64,000 nt of DNA from Chromobacterium sp. ATCC 53434 (GCF_002848345.1 NZ_CP025429.1:4030001-4094000); one strand, 5' to 3'. Positions 28,601 to 35,731 are shown, counted from the stretch's first letter. The notes: generated by a model from the sequence alone, not told the origin. Numbers and translations: made by a program.

Positions 28601-29070
28601 TTGACCTCATAGCGGCGATATTCGTCGTCATATCGCACACCTATGAACATCGGCTTCTCGGGTGCAACGGGCCGAAGGTCGTGGGAACGCAGTACCGGGG
28701 GGCTTTGTAACTCCTCTAGCGCAGTCTTTAAGCGGTCGCTAAGTAAGTCGAACGTAGGCTCGAACGTGAGTGTCCGCTCGTTAATATGGAAGAGAAACGT
28801 CGACGAATGTGAGTGTTGAAGTTGTTGATCGTTGTAGCGCCCGGCCGCTGCGCGTATTGCGGCTTGAGTGGCCAATCCCTTGCAACATCGCCGAAGGTTG
28901 CGTAAAGCCAAGGTGTGTGCTGCAAGGACAGCGCTTCTTTCAATGCTCCTGAACCCTTGCAATAGCATAGGTGCGTGAGCCAGTGTCCTTTCGCCAAGTG
29001 TGTAATAGAGGAACCCGCACAGCAAATCGAGCCGCTCCAGTCCTAGCTGACGTAGGCGATGCGGTGTCAT
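25630..29070 (-). CDS. DinG/XPD-type SF2 helicase of the pPIWI-RE operon
   Basis: The 1146-residue protein has an N-terminal accessory region (~1-235) of the kind seen only in pPIWI-RE islands, then a helicase core. Walker A is GLPGAGKTT (242-250). Four cysteines at ~335, 355, 378 and 384 sit between motifs Ia and II, as in the iron-sulfur domain of DinG/XPD. The DEAD-type Walker B is VVIFDEADKAQ (~431-441), and motif VI QTIGRAMRNG lies near residue 1045. DinG-like enzymes unwind DNA-RNA hybrids and R-loops, which fits the proposed guide-RNA mechanism of pPIWI-RE. It overlaps the nuclease gene stop by 4 nt (ATGA). Confidence 0.88.
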   Translation of the reverse strand: MTPHRLRQLGLERLDLLCGFLYYTLGERTLAHAPMLLQGFRSIERSAVLAAHTLALRNLRRCCKGLATQAAIRAAAGRYNDQQLQHSHSSTFLFHINERTLTFEPTFDLLSDRLKTALEELQSPPVLRSHDLRPVAPEKPMFIGVRYDDEYRRYEVKGIPLSLPPAARHSQSRVRVGEVRIPWSVLIEEAQDMDRVDAANAAERPGNWEQRLRATTLTSPRENGTLDVQDTITLEGVKHLIGLPGAGKTTLLVCLLRHLARRNIKTAVFFPSIEVCRQYLEDLHRYGVKPGLLVGQSSDTRRTHATKLAEALATEDELRGFGRSTLAANLFEGTCALPGLTDAPEQAFTIESRFCRSVLQKSEYQGRDGEDRYRNYLCPAWSVCSANRAARELPDATVWLGHIRSADTQVPSHTTATDERYFEMIARQFDVVIFDEADKAQQDLDMSGISQLRLSGYQTSFHQQIQQHFLQLLASGSNARLRNLDYAEFMIECVEFEKLNIALVTAIHRLSDELRRDFEGLLLTPLRLIGDWLSPRKLSGLNRMLEYLDTNARAKDALSYIWESTAVVAFQSRGAALPTPVAANDEWRRAADAFGVPLADVVKDAEELRQHLSEWLNVTNIRARLDAEQKVGRLLVPYLRGGDNIDTQMLVPLLIAVTFTVLCYRRLAFRLQMLTQEGLAPSIRVDERCSDNLLLATPENLLGSLSGVRFFTTKQSDGSEDRLLDIQLQYVVFSGAPRALMYHLHEWSQDENGKCDGPTVLLTSATSYLPSSPAYHINVLPSYLLHRPDVSEPTARSFYAFRPIEDRDSPQRQLLRFSGERSERTRIQNLQKMVTALLEGGPTKSTVANDCRNFDLRNSIPRKAAFIVNSYEQSERLKQFIDHRFDAWRGRVIAVVREIPESSGSHGYVTPGRVEALGDDSSWDILIFPMGALGRGTNVVFSEGPRRRDATLGTLYFLTRPHPSPEDLSLLVSLGAKATQDFNTRDLDDITELEALSRVRSDARSALYGRVGRLLRHPLYARSLDEKLFEPFTANIAVPLLQTIGRAMRNGCPAQCFFVDRSWAERSSRGEEDDNRSSILVQLREMLNKGVNSSDPREALLYRELYLPFLEPLMEIDGLLANTTEKYSEAPDSWGEIPLLDEELPF

Positions 29071-30527
29071 CGTGGTGCCTCCAGTTGATCGAGCAATGAA
29101 CTGACCAACATGAAACTTACCTGACTCCTGCCGCGATATTCACGTCGCAGCAGGTCTAGATAGCCTGGTACGCGTGCAGCACATTGATCGTTAACCGCAA
29201 TGATGCGTTCGTCGTAGTACTCTAGGCCGTGAAGGGAGCGTGTAAGTGTCTCAGCCAGCAAGAACGGGCTCGCATTGCTCTTTGCATCAATGCCGGTGCT
29301 CCCACCATCCAGCGCGATATCACAGGCATCTCGATCCGGGTAAATAGCTGGATGCAGTCCGCAAGCCTCCGCCTTATGAAAGATTGCTAGCTCATCGATT
29401 CCGGGTGCCACCCAATAAGCGAGTATATGAGGCTTGGCGATACGCAAATCGTCATGCACGGGTTTGACCACACCAAAAGGGATTGGGCGGTCAAACTCTC
29501 TGCACTGCGGGATTCGGCATGCCACATGCTTTGCAAATCGCGCGCGCGCCATTGGTGTACCACAGCCTGAACAGGTGTGAAGCTGTCCGAACGTGAGATG
29601 ATGGGGCAAGACTGGTTCGTAGCACGACAGCAGGAAAGAGCGTGCCGGCTGCAAGTCGTTCTCCCGCTCAAAGGCTCGCAGTTCGTCCAATGTCGTGATC
29701 GGATGTTCGACCACGTAGCTGCGCAACAGGGAATAGGCCTCAGCCGCACGTGACGCAAACTGGTCGGATGCAGAGCGCAATGCGTCAAAAGCCAACTGCT
29801 CACGTAAGTCGAGCTCACTTCGCGTTTGACTGGCTAGTTCAACGCAGTCGAGTGTCGGGAGACGGGCGTCGGGATCGATCAGGCGAAGCGTGTGATATGG
29901 GAATTCCGCCGAGCTGAAGGTATCAAGCCCCCAGGCGGAGTCATTTAGCGGCAGAGCGCACCTCGCCAGGAGATCATGAACGGACCCCGCGACGTCCTCT
30001 CGACCTTCAAGGAGGTAAAGACTTGCCAAGCCCATCATCGCACGCGCGAGCATTGGATCCAGGGTATTATTCTGGATCACTGGGGCCCCGCGTCTCACGC
30101 TTTGGTATTGCCCGACAATTCCAGCAGCGAGCAATCGAACATTTAGACAGGCACGGGAAAGCAGATCGTCGGTCACATACGAGGCAGCGGTCGATGAGGG
30201 CACGGCGCGCCCAATCGCCTCCAATAGACTTCGACCATTTTGCCCGTGCATCCAGGCAGCCACTTTGCCACGTTGCCAACCATGCTCCACCAAATGGCGC
30301 GCAGCACAAAATTGCACCAAGTGCAGCCACTCGAACGATTTGCCTTTCGCCGGAGAGATTATCTTCTGGCTTCGGTAGCCTATTGCCGTCGATCGAGTCC
30401 GCGGTGGCAAATACTTGCCCGTACTCACCGGGAACGACTCGACGAGCAAGTTAGAACGCAGCACGAGATCGTCAAGCGAGCCCGTCCACTCCTGCTCCCC
30501 TCCCAATGCATCCCACAGTGTCAGCAT
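29067..30527 (-). CDS. pPIWI-RE operon restriction-endonuclease-fold protein
   Basis: The 486-residue protein starts with a helical region of unknown role. A Cys4 zinc ribbon follows at ~319-342 (TCSGCG and CRIPQC), then a predicted REase-fold domain (~365-480). Candidate catalytic residues there are E379 (PGIDELAIF), D403 and the D-A-K of TGIDAKSNAS (D414, K416). This matches the REase protein that accompanies pPIWI-RE and the DinG-like helicase in the three-gene island. It is the first gene of the operon, and its ATG lies 13 bp downstream of the 67-bp palindrome at 30540-30606. In the proposed model it cleaves the target DNA selected by the PIWI protein. Confidence 0.82.
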   Translation of the reverse strand: MLTLWDALGGEQEWTGSLDDLVLRSNLLVESFPVSTGKYLPPRTRSTAIGYRSQKIISPAKGKSFEWLHLVQFCAARHLVEHGWQRGKVAAWMHGQNGRSLLEAIGRAVPSSTAASYVTDDLLSRACLNVRLLAAGIVGQYQSVRRGAPVIQNNTLDPMLARAMMGLASLYLLEGREDVAGSVHDLLARCALPLNDSAWGLDTFSSAEFPYHTLRLIDPDARLPTLDCVELASQTRSELDLREQLAFDALRSASDQFASRAAEAYSLLRSYVVEHPITTLDELRAFERENDLQPARSFLLSCYEPVLPHHLTFGQLHTCSGCGTPMARARFAKHVACRIPQCREFDRPIPFGVVKPVHDDLRIAKPHILAYWVAPGIDELAIFHKAEACGLHPAIYPDRDACDIALDGGSTGIDAKSNASPFLLAETLTRSLHGLEYYDERIIAVNDQCAARVPGYLDLLRREYRGRSQVSFMLVSSLLDQLEAPR

Positions 30528-30539
30528 GGCCGTGACCCA

Positions 30540-30606
30540 AATATTCTAACGGAGGCCAGAATATTCTAACGGCACGTTGGAATATTCTGGCCTCCGTTAG
30601 AATATT
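30540..30606. repeat. 67-bp near-perfect palindrome upstream of the pPIWI-RE operon
   Basis: Arms of 32 nt (31 Watson-Crick pairs and one T/G mismatch) flank a GCA centre. Each 27-bp outer arm is perfect and contains AATATTCTAACGGAGGCC and GAATATTC. The motif AATATTCTAACG occurs twice directly and, with one change, twice inverted. There is no T-run on either side, so it is not a normal terminator. It sits between xseB and the start of the pPIWI-RE operon and could be a tandem operator for a repressor or a structured RNA leader. Confidence 0.9.
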
Positions 30607-30624
30607 CCTATAGCATTAAAAAGT

Positions 30625-30834
30625 CTACTCTCCAGTCCCAGGCTGCATCCCTAGCTTCTCTTCAAGCATGGCCCGAACCTGTTTGATACGTTCTTCACAA
30701 ACACGATGTGCGGCCAAACCCCTTTCAACCAAGGGAACCAGCTGATCAATGTCAGCTTCAGTCATTTCTTGTAGTGCTTCGGCTGTCTGCTCAAGAATGG
30801 CGTAGCTTTCAGCAAAGCTTGCCGTATCGGTCAT
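30625..30834 (-). CDS. xseB: Exonuclease VII small subunit (cargo copy)
   Basis: The 69-residue helical protein matches XseB: SFAESYAILEQTAEALQEM (~6-24), then LVPLVERGLAAHRVCEERIKQV (~32-53), the paired helices that wrap the XseA coiled coil. Its ATG overlaps the xseA stop by 4 nt (ATGA). The order xseA-xseB is compact, and the next gene on the strand is the pPIWI-RE nuclease, across the palindrome. A second, chromosomal xseB is expected elsewhere in a betaproteobacterium. Confidence 0.85.
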   Translation of the reverse strand: MTDTASFAESYAILEQTAEALQEMTEADIDQLVPLVERGLAAHRVCEERIKQVRAMLEEKLGMQPGTGE

Positions 30835-32306
30835 TTTGTTCTCCTTGCGTCAATTACACCGTCCGACATTTCGACTCGAAATGTCTCTTCAACGGCAATC
30901 TGTTCTGTCTTTGTGGCAACTGTTCCGTCTAACTTACGGATCAATGCAAATCCGCGTCGCATCGTTGCTGCCGGGCCGATACCTAAAAGAAGTGCCGCGA
31001 GTCGCCGTACACTCGCCTCTCCCCGGTTCAGTACCCGAACAGGTAAATGATCATAGTGCAATCGCTGCTGGCTGACTGTGGCCGCTGCCTTATCAAGATG
31101 CCGCCATGGCAAGCTACGGATCGCCACGAGATTTCGTGCAATTTGCGACTCAAGCATTGCAAGCTTGCCGCTTGCGAGGCGGCCAAGTCCGACGGTACGT
31201 TCACGGAGTTGCCCTGAAATACGTTCGATTGAGTGTTGTGCGTGGTTAGCCACTTGTTCGCGGCGGTACGAAATTGTTGTCACACCCGCATTCAATACCT
31301 GGCACGCACGATCTGCCAATTGTTGGCGGTTATTAGCTAACGCGGCTTCCATCAATCTAAGCTCGCTCTCTGCTCGCTGCCTGATTTCGCGCCACTGCCG
31401 TTCTGCATAGCGGGCATTGGCAACAATAATCTCCTCAATATGCAGAGCGGCCTTTGAGGGAGTATCGAAGGCGCACTTGGCCACCTCGTCTAGAATCGTA
31501 CGGTCGCGCTCGTGGCCGATGGCCGTATACACAGGAATAGGCATGTTGCAGATGGCTCGAGCAAGATCGAGATCGTTCAGCCAAGCAAGATCGGCTGCAG
31601 ACCCACCACCACGGAGAATTACAACTGTATCGACCTGGTGGCCTTTCGCTAGGCCGCCCATCAGACGTTCGAGCAAAGCATGGATTTGATTAGGAGCTTC
31701 GGTCCCTTGAAACAATGCGGAGCGCTGATGGAATTTGCACAAACCATAACGCGAAAGTCGCCCTGCGACCTCCATGAAGTCGCCAAGCCCTGCTGCACCA
31801 TCTGGAGAAATAACACACACGACCGTGTAGTCACTAGGCATGGGTAGTGAACGATTTGCGTCAATTACGCGCTCGCGCGTGAGTGTTTCGCGGATCATCC
31901 GAAGCTTCCGCTGCATGTCGCCAAGCGTAAAGTTTGGGTCGACATCCTCTAACACTACTGTAAAGCCGTACTGTTCGTGAAAGACAGGACGCAACAGGCC
32001 AAGGATCTTCATGCCCTTGACCAGCTTGCTGCCCGTTGCAGCTTCGAACTTTCCCTCGACAGCCATTCGTTGACCACGCCAAAGTGTCAAGCGACACTTG
32101 GCAATCTCGCGGCCGGCCTCATCGTGCTCGACACCCTCCATATAAATATGGCCGCTTGAGGCGTGAACCTGGAGCTGGGCAATCTCAATACGTACCCATT
32201 GAGCAGGTACAGCCTTTACAACCTCGCTGACTTGTCGGAGAAAACGGGAAAGGGAAACGCTTGCTTGTTCAATTTCCTCCCCCTCCCCCTCGCGGCGATC
32301 GCTCAT
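30831..32306 (-). CDS. xseA: Exonuclease VII large subunit (cargo copy, divergent)
   Basis: The 491-residue protein has an N-terminal OB-fold (~20-115, with VRIEIAQLQVHASSGHIYME) and then the exonuclease VII catalytic domain: VCVISPDGAAGLGDF (~163-177), ILRGGGSAADLAWLNDLDLARA (~235-256) and IGHERDRTILDEVAKCAFDTPSKAA (~265-290). The last differs from the housekeeping GHETD-x-T-I-x-D-x-V-A-D-x-R-A-P-T-P consensus, so this is a specialised lineage. A long helical coiled coil follows. The ATG at 32306 is preferred over the in-frame GTG at 32387. The enzyme degrades single-stranded DNA from both ends. Its place beside pPIWI-RE suggests processing of displaced or cleaved strands. Confidence 0.88.
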   Translation of the reverse strand: MSDRREGEGEEIEQASVSLSRFLRQVSEVVKAVPAQWVRIEIAQLQVHASSGHIYMEGVEHDEAGREIAKCRLTLWRGQRMAVEGKFEAATGSKLVKGMKILGLLRPVFHEQYGFTVVLEDVDPNFTLGDMQRKLRMIRETLTRERVIDANRSLPMPSDYTVVCVISPDGAAGLGDFMEVAGRLSRYGLCKFHQRSALFQGTEAPNQIHALLERLMGGLAKGHQVDTVVILRGGGSAADLAWLNDLDLARAICNMPIPVYTAIGHERDRTILDEVAKCAFDTPSKAALHIEEIIVANARYAERQWREIRQRAESELRLMEAALANNRQQLADRACQVLNAGVTTISYRREQVANHAQHSIERISGQLRERTVGLGRLASGKLAMLESQIARNLVAIRSLPWRHLDKAAATVSQQRLHYDHLPVRVLNRGEASVRRLAALLLGIGPAATMRRGFALIRKLDGTVATKTEQIAVEETFRVEMSDGVIDARRTK

Positions 32307-32402
32307 TATTTGTCTTCGCTCTTCAGTTTTGGACTTCCTGCATACGCCTTCCAATGGATTGCGCCATTGCCTCAATTCCGGCCCCACGTAGGGCTCTGAA
32401 GA

Positions 32403-34340
32403 TTAGACAATAACCGCACTTGCCAACTGTCCTAGCCCATCAGAAAAACTCGGTAACAGATCATCGATCCGACTCAGCAGCGATGCGCTCCATATTCTGG
32501 GGTGCGACGCGGCCAGGATATCTTCGCTGGATAAGGCCATACCATCAACGCAATCCAGCTTGCGTGGGCGCTTAGCTTTCGAATTGGGATGCTGGACTCG
32601 ATTGGCTTTGATCTTGCAGAATAAAGCTTGCGCCCTCCGGTAATCGTCGTCCTTCTTCCATTTATTTTCAATATCCGGCCAGCGGCGCCGCAAGACAGTC
32701 AGCTGCAGCAACTCATCCAGCACCTCATCATCCATCCACTGGAACCCAGGAGTATGGACCAACAATGTGCACTGCCCCTTGGGCTCGACTGGCCCTAACT
32801 CCATTTCCATCAGGTAAAAGAAAGGGCCATCCTGCCCCAACTTGATCTCTGCGCAGATCAATTGCCGCCGGCGCCGTCCAGCATTCGCCTCATCTATCCA
32901 ATGCCAGCGCGTCCGAGACCCAATCGGATCGGGAAAGAAGGTAATCCAATGCTGACCAGCGCAAATACCCTCATCTCCTCTACGGGTTTCAATCACCCAG
33001 CCACGTGCACGGGTTCGGCGTTGCAGGTAGTCCAGCACATCTAGGAATTGTTCGAGATTGCGTCCCACATCCTCCGTATGATTCAGGAAGTCACTGACGC
33101 CCAAATTGCCCTTAGCCTCTTCAGTCTGCTGACCTTCGTTCATGGTCAGCGTGCTGACCGGCACATCAATGTTTCCGCCAGGCTCGTTAGCTCTCAACGG
33201 AGCCTCCGGTCTGCGGTGATGAAAGGTGAGTTGCTTGAAACCCGCAAACGGACTGCCATGCTGGAGCACAGCCAGTCTTGGGAGGCGGCCATCTGCGGGC
33301 ACATCGTCCACCAACAGATCCTCTTCCTCATCCTGCAACAACGGGTTGAAATGGGGAGGCCTGACACCCATTGGCGTTCCCCCGGCCATGGCTTCGACCG
33401 CCCACGGCTCATCGCTCTCCAGCATCAGGTTGCTCATCTCCAGAGGGTGCTTGCATTCAGCAACGACCATCGCAAACATCGCCCACTCCTTCTGACCATT
33501 ACGCTGGTACAAGCACATGCGTTTCCCATACACCGTCAAAGTGGTTTCATCTTTAAAGGGAAATCCTGCGCGGATCGCCAATGGGTTTTGCTGCTCCAAG
33601 GGACGAAGCTGATTATTGGCATGAACAGACGCTAGGTGCTGATGAACACTAAATAAGGCCTCTCGGGCGGCACTTGACGCGACCGCGCGACCCAAAACAA
33701 ATGCCTCCGTATGGTTAAGGCGAGTCTTGACCTGCAGCACCGGCCAAGTCTCCTCCATCTTGGAGCGATTCCAGTCCACATACTTGTCTAGGCGACCGGA
33801 CAGCGTGCCGGTGAGGAAGCGCGAGGAAACCCCAGCATAAAAACGAAGAAGCTCAACCGCTGGCACAACCAACCACTGGACCATCGGATGATCGATAACG
33901 GGAACAATCACATATCGGGATGCCGACAAAGCATCGCGATTGTTGATCAAATGGAAATAGCTGTCTGATATTACGGAAGGGGTCGAAACGCCATTCAGAT
34001 CGACGGTTTCGTTCAAAGCCACATCGTGGGCTTGGCGGACATTGATATGGAAAACTTCAGGCGGATTGATTTGCGGGCGATAAATACATCTGCCTTCATG
34101 CCACACCGTACCGACTTTGAATTCTCGAAGTAGCGCGACATGAATCGAGAAGGCTAGTTGGACACCAGGAAGAACGGCGCTCTTTTTATAGGGATCATTC
34201 ACATGCCCTGGAGCGATACCGGAAAAATGCACCGTCACTCTGGTTCCCAGCTTTGCACTGAGCTTGATCGGTCCAATTCCGTCGACACGCCAAATTCCAG
34301 GGTGCTTTTTTGCCAAGCGCTTGAGAGGAAAGATGGCCAT
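32403..34340 (-). CDS. TnsE-like transposition protein (probable)
   Basis: The 645-residue protein is encoded 80 bp from the right end. By eye it resembles Tn7 TnsE in layout: an N-terminal region with a helix after a variable beta domain (VVPAVELLRFYAGVSSRF, ~165-182), a long acidic linker, and a C-terminal domain with FLDVLDYLQRRTRARGWVIE, a beta-rich core (FYLMEMELGPVEPKGQCTLL), then RRRWPDIENKW and HPNSKAKRPRKL. TnsE directs Tn7-like elements to replicating DNA such as conjugating plasmids through the beta clamp. The ATG at 34340 is chosen over the TTG at 34349. It is far from tnsABC-tniQ and in the opposite orientation, which is unusual. The similarity is weak and needs a profile search. 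Confidence 0.55.
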   Translation of the reverse strand: MAIFPLKRLAKKHPGIWRVDGIGPIKLSAKLGTRVTVHFSGIAPGHVNDPYKKSAVLPGVQLAFSIHVALLREFKVGTVWHEGRCIYRPQINPPEVFHINVRQAHDVALNETVDLNGVSTPSVISDSYFHLINNRDALSASRYVIVPVIDHPMVQWLVVPAVELLRFYAGVSSRFLTGTLSGRLDKYVDWNRSKMEETWPVLQVKTRLNHTEAFVLGRAVASSAAREALFSVHQHLASVHANNQLRPLEQQNPLAIRAGFPFKDETTLTVYGKRMCLYQRNGQKEWAMFAMVVAECKHPLEMSNLMLESDEPWAVEAMAGGTPMGVRPPHFNPLLQDEEEDLLVDDVPADGRLPRLAVLQHGSPFAGFKQLTFHHRRPEAPLRANEPGGNIDVPVSTLTMNEGQQTEEAKGNLGVSDFLNHTEDVGRNLEQFLDVLDYLQRRTRARGWVIETRRGDEGICAGQHWITFFPDPIGSRTRWHWIDEANAGRRRRQLICAEIKLGQDGPFFYLMEMELGPVEPKGQCTLLVHTPGFQWMDDEVLDELLQLTVLRRRWPDIENKWKKDDDYRRAQALFCKIKANRVQHPNSKAKRPRKLDCVDGMALSSEDILAASHPRIWSASLLSRIDDLLPSFSDGLGQLASAVIV

Positions 34341-34370
34341 GATCCGCAATTCGCATTAACAGATAACGAC

Positions 34371-34391
34371 CAATATTCTCATTGAATATTG
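34371..34391. repeat. Small inverted repeat upstream of the tnsE-like gene
   Basis: CAATATTC and GAATATTG flank a 5-bp spacer. It lies between the right terminal repeat and the tnsE-like start and shares the AATATTC core with the palindrome at 30540-30606. It is possibly an operator or an additional TnsB-type site. Confidence 0.6.
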
Positions 34392-34395
34392 CTTA

Positions 34396-34420
34396 TTTGC
34401 AAATATTTGTAGAACTTACA
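34396..34420. repeat. Right terminal inverted repeat
   Basis: The complement of this segment begins TGTAAGTTCTACAAATA and matches the left end at 22 of 25 positions. The element ends with TTACA, directly before the right CCGCC duplication (34421-34425). Confidence 0.92.
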
Positions 34421-34425
34421 CCGCC
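34421..34425. repeat. Target-site duplication, right copy (CCGCC)
   Basis: This is identical to 11129-11133 and completes the 5-bp target duplication around the Tn7-like element. Confidence 0.92.
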
Positions 34426-35265
34426 ACCGACCAGCGCCACCGCCGACGCGGTATGGTGCGGCGCGCGAAACGGCCGCACCCGCCAGCGCGACGGCTGAAA
34501 ACCCTGCGAGCCAAGCGACAGCACCGCCGCGCTCTCCAGCGCCTCCGGTTCCGACAATTGCGGCAGCAATCCCGGCAGCCGGGCCGCCAACATGGACTTG
34601 CCGGTGCCAGGCGGTCCCATCAGCAACAGACTGTGGCCGCCGGCGGCGGCAATTTCCAGCGCGCCGCGGGCGACGATCTGGCCTTTGACATCGAGAAGGT
34701 CCGGGTAGTTCGGCGCCGCAGCCGCTTCCGGCTGCGCCAGCGCCTCCAGCGGCTGCAGGCCGTTCAGGAAGGCGCAGGCCTGCGGCAGCGACCGCACGGC
34801 GTAGACTTCCGCCCCCGCCACCACGGCCGCCTCCGCCGCGCTGGCCTCCGGCAGCACGAAAGCGCGGCCGGCCGCATGGCACTGGCAGGCCATCGCCAGC
34901 GCGCCTCGCACCGGACGCAAGGCGCCGCTGAGCGCCAGCTCGCCGGCGAACTCGAAACGGGCGATGTCATCGCATTTGACTTGGCCGGAGGCCAGCAGGA
35001 CGCCGATGGCGATCGGCAGGTCGAAACGGCCGGAATCCTTGGGCAGGTCGGCCGGCGCCAGATTGACGGTGATCTTGCGGGCGGGAAACTCGAAACCCGA
35101 GGTGAGAATGGCCGCGCGCACGCGGTCGCGGCTTTCCTTGACCTCGGTCTCGGGCAGGCCGACGATGTTGAACGCCGGCAAGCCGTTGGCCAGGTGGATC
35201 TCGACGGCCACCTCCGGGGCGTCAAGCCCGGACAAAGCCCTGCTCGCCACCACCGCCAGCGTCAT
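34421..35265 (-). pseudogene. comM: comM 5' half, separated by the Tn7-like element
   Basis: This encodes the N-terminal ~281 residues of ComM: the fold-type domain from MTLAVVASRALSGLDAPEV, the motif SGFEFPARKITVNLAPADLP, and the AAA+ Walker A LLLMGPPGTGKSMLA (~217-231). The conserved FRAPHHTASAVALVGGG marks the break. Beyond the junction the frame continues 9 codons into the transposon and stops at 34393. Walker A is separated from Walker B, so ATPase function is lost. Natural transformation should be reduced but not abolished, as known for comM mutants of other bacteria. Confidence 0.95.
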
Positions 35266-35271
35266 GGCCGC

Positions 35272-35559
35272 TCAGGAATGGCCGAGTTCGGACTGCTCTT
35301 CCACCCTGGCTGCGGCCTCGTCCGGAAACAGCTGGGCTTCCAGACGGACCAGGCGCGCCTCCAGCGCGGCCAGCTGCTCGCGGGTGCGCGCCAGCACCGC
35401 CTGCTGCACATCGAACTCCTCGCGCGTCACCAGATCCATCTTGGTGAAGGTGGAGGCCATCATCGCCCTGACGTTCTTCTCGATATCCTTGGCCGGACTG
35501 GCGGCGATGGTTTCGCTGATCTTGGCGCTGATCTCTTCAAACAGTTTCTGGCTCAACAT
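35272..35559 (-). CDS. ubiK: Ubiquinone biosynthesis accessory factor UbiK (BMFP/YqiC family)
   Basis: The 95-residue protein has the BMFP fold: N-terminal amphipathic segment MLSQKLFEEISAKI (1-14), S-P-A-K-D-I-E-K-N-V-R central part, and the coiled coil DLVTREEFDVQQAVLARTRE followed by LAALEARLVRLEAQL. It trimerises and assists the Ubi metabolon in aerobic ubiquinone synthesis. The ATG at 35559 is preferred over the one 10 codons upstream. It is followed after 6 nt by comM. Confidence 0.9.
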   Translation of the reverse strand: MLSQKLFEEISAKISETIAASPAKDIEKNVRAMMASTFTKMDLVTREEFDVQQAVLARTREQLAALEARLVRLEAQLFPDEAAARVEEQSELGHS

Positions 35560-35714
35560 GGTGGCGGCTCCCGTCGGGTGTCTTGACATGTTGCCGAGTG
35601 TAGCAAAAAGCGCCGCCGCGCTCCCGTTTTCCTGTACGCATTGACCTGGTCGCGGCCGTCATCGGCAAGGCGGCGGCCGCGCCGACCCGGCCAGCGAATG
35701 TTGCAATGCAACCT

Positions 35715-35731
35715 TGCACCAAAATTGTGCA
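35715..35731. promoter_or_regulatory. NtrC-binding site 1
   Basis: The 17-bp dyad TGCACCAAAATTGTGCA matches the NtrC consensus TGCACCA-N3-TGGTGCA with one mismatch. It is centred about 129 bp upstream of the predicted glnK start site, a usual enhancer distance. Confidence 0.8.

Larger units (their letters stand above)
11134..34420. mobile_element. Tn7-like transposon inserted in comM, carrying a defence-gene cargo
   Basis: The 23,287-bp element is bounded by 25-bp inverted repeats that match at 22 positions and begin TGTAA. It is flanked by CCGCC duplications. The left end carries tnsA, tnsB, tnsC and tniQ on the plus strand. The right end carries a probable tnsE-like gene on the minus strand. 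Between them lie defence-type genes, mostly on the minus strand and visibly less GC-rich than the chromosome. comM is the same gene used by the Tn6022/AbaR family of Acinetobacter, whose core genes (tniCABD) correspond to this tnsA-tnsB-tnsC-tniQ set. Only one strain is seen, so current mobility is unknown, but all core genes are intact. Confidence 0.95.

Noticed and set aside
30540..30606. Palindrome read as a rho-independent terminator or a CRISPR-like repeat
   Set aside because: There is no T-run on either strand and no evenly spaced repeat-spacer pattern. It is one compound dyad.
11134..34420. CRISPR-associated transposon (Tn7-like with Cascade or Cas12k)
   Set aside because: No cas genes or CRISPR array are present between the ends. 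The presence of tniQ alone is explained by comM targeting.
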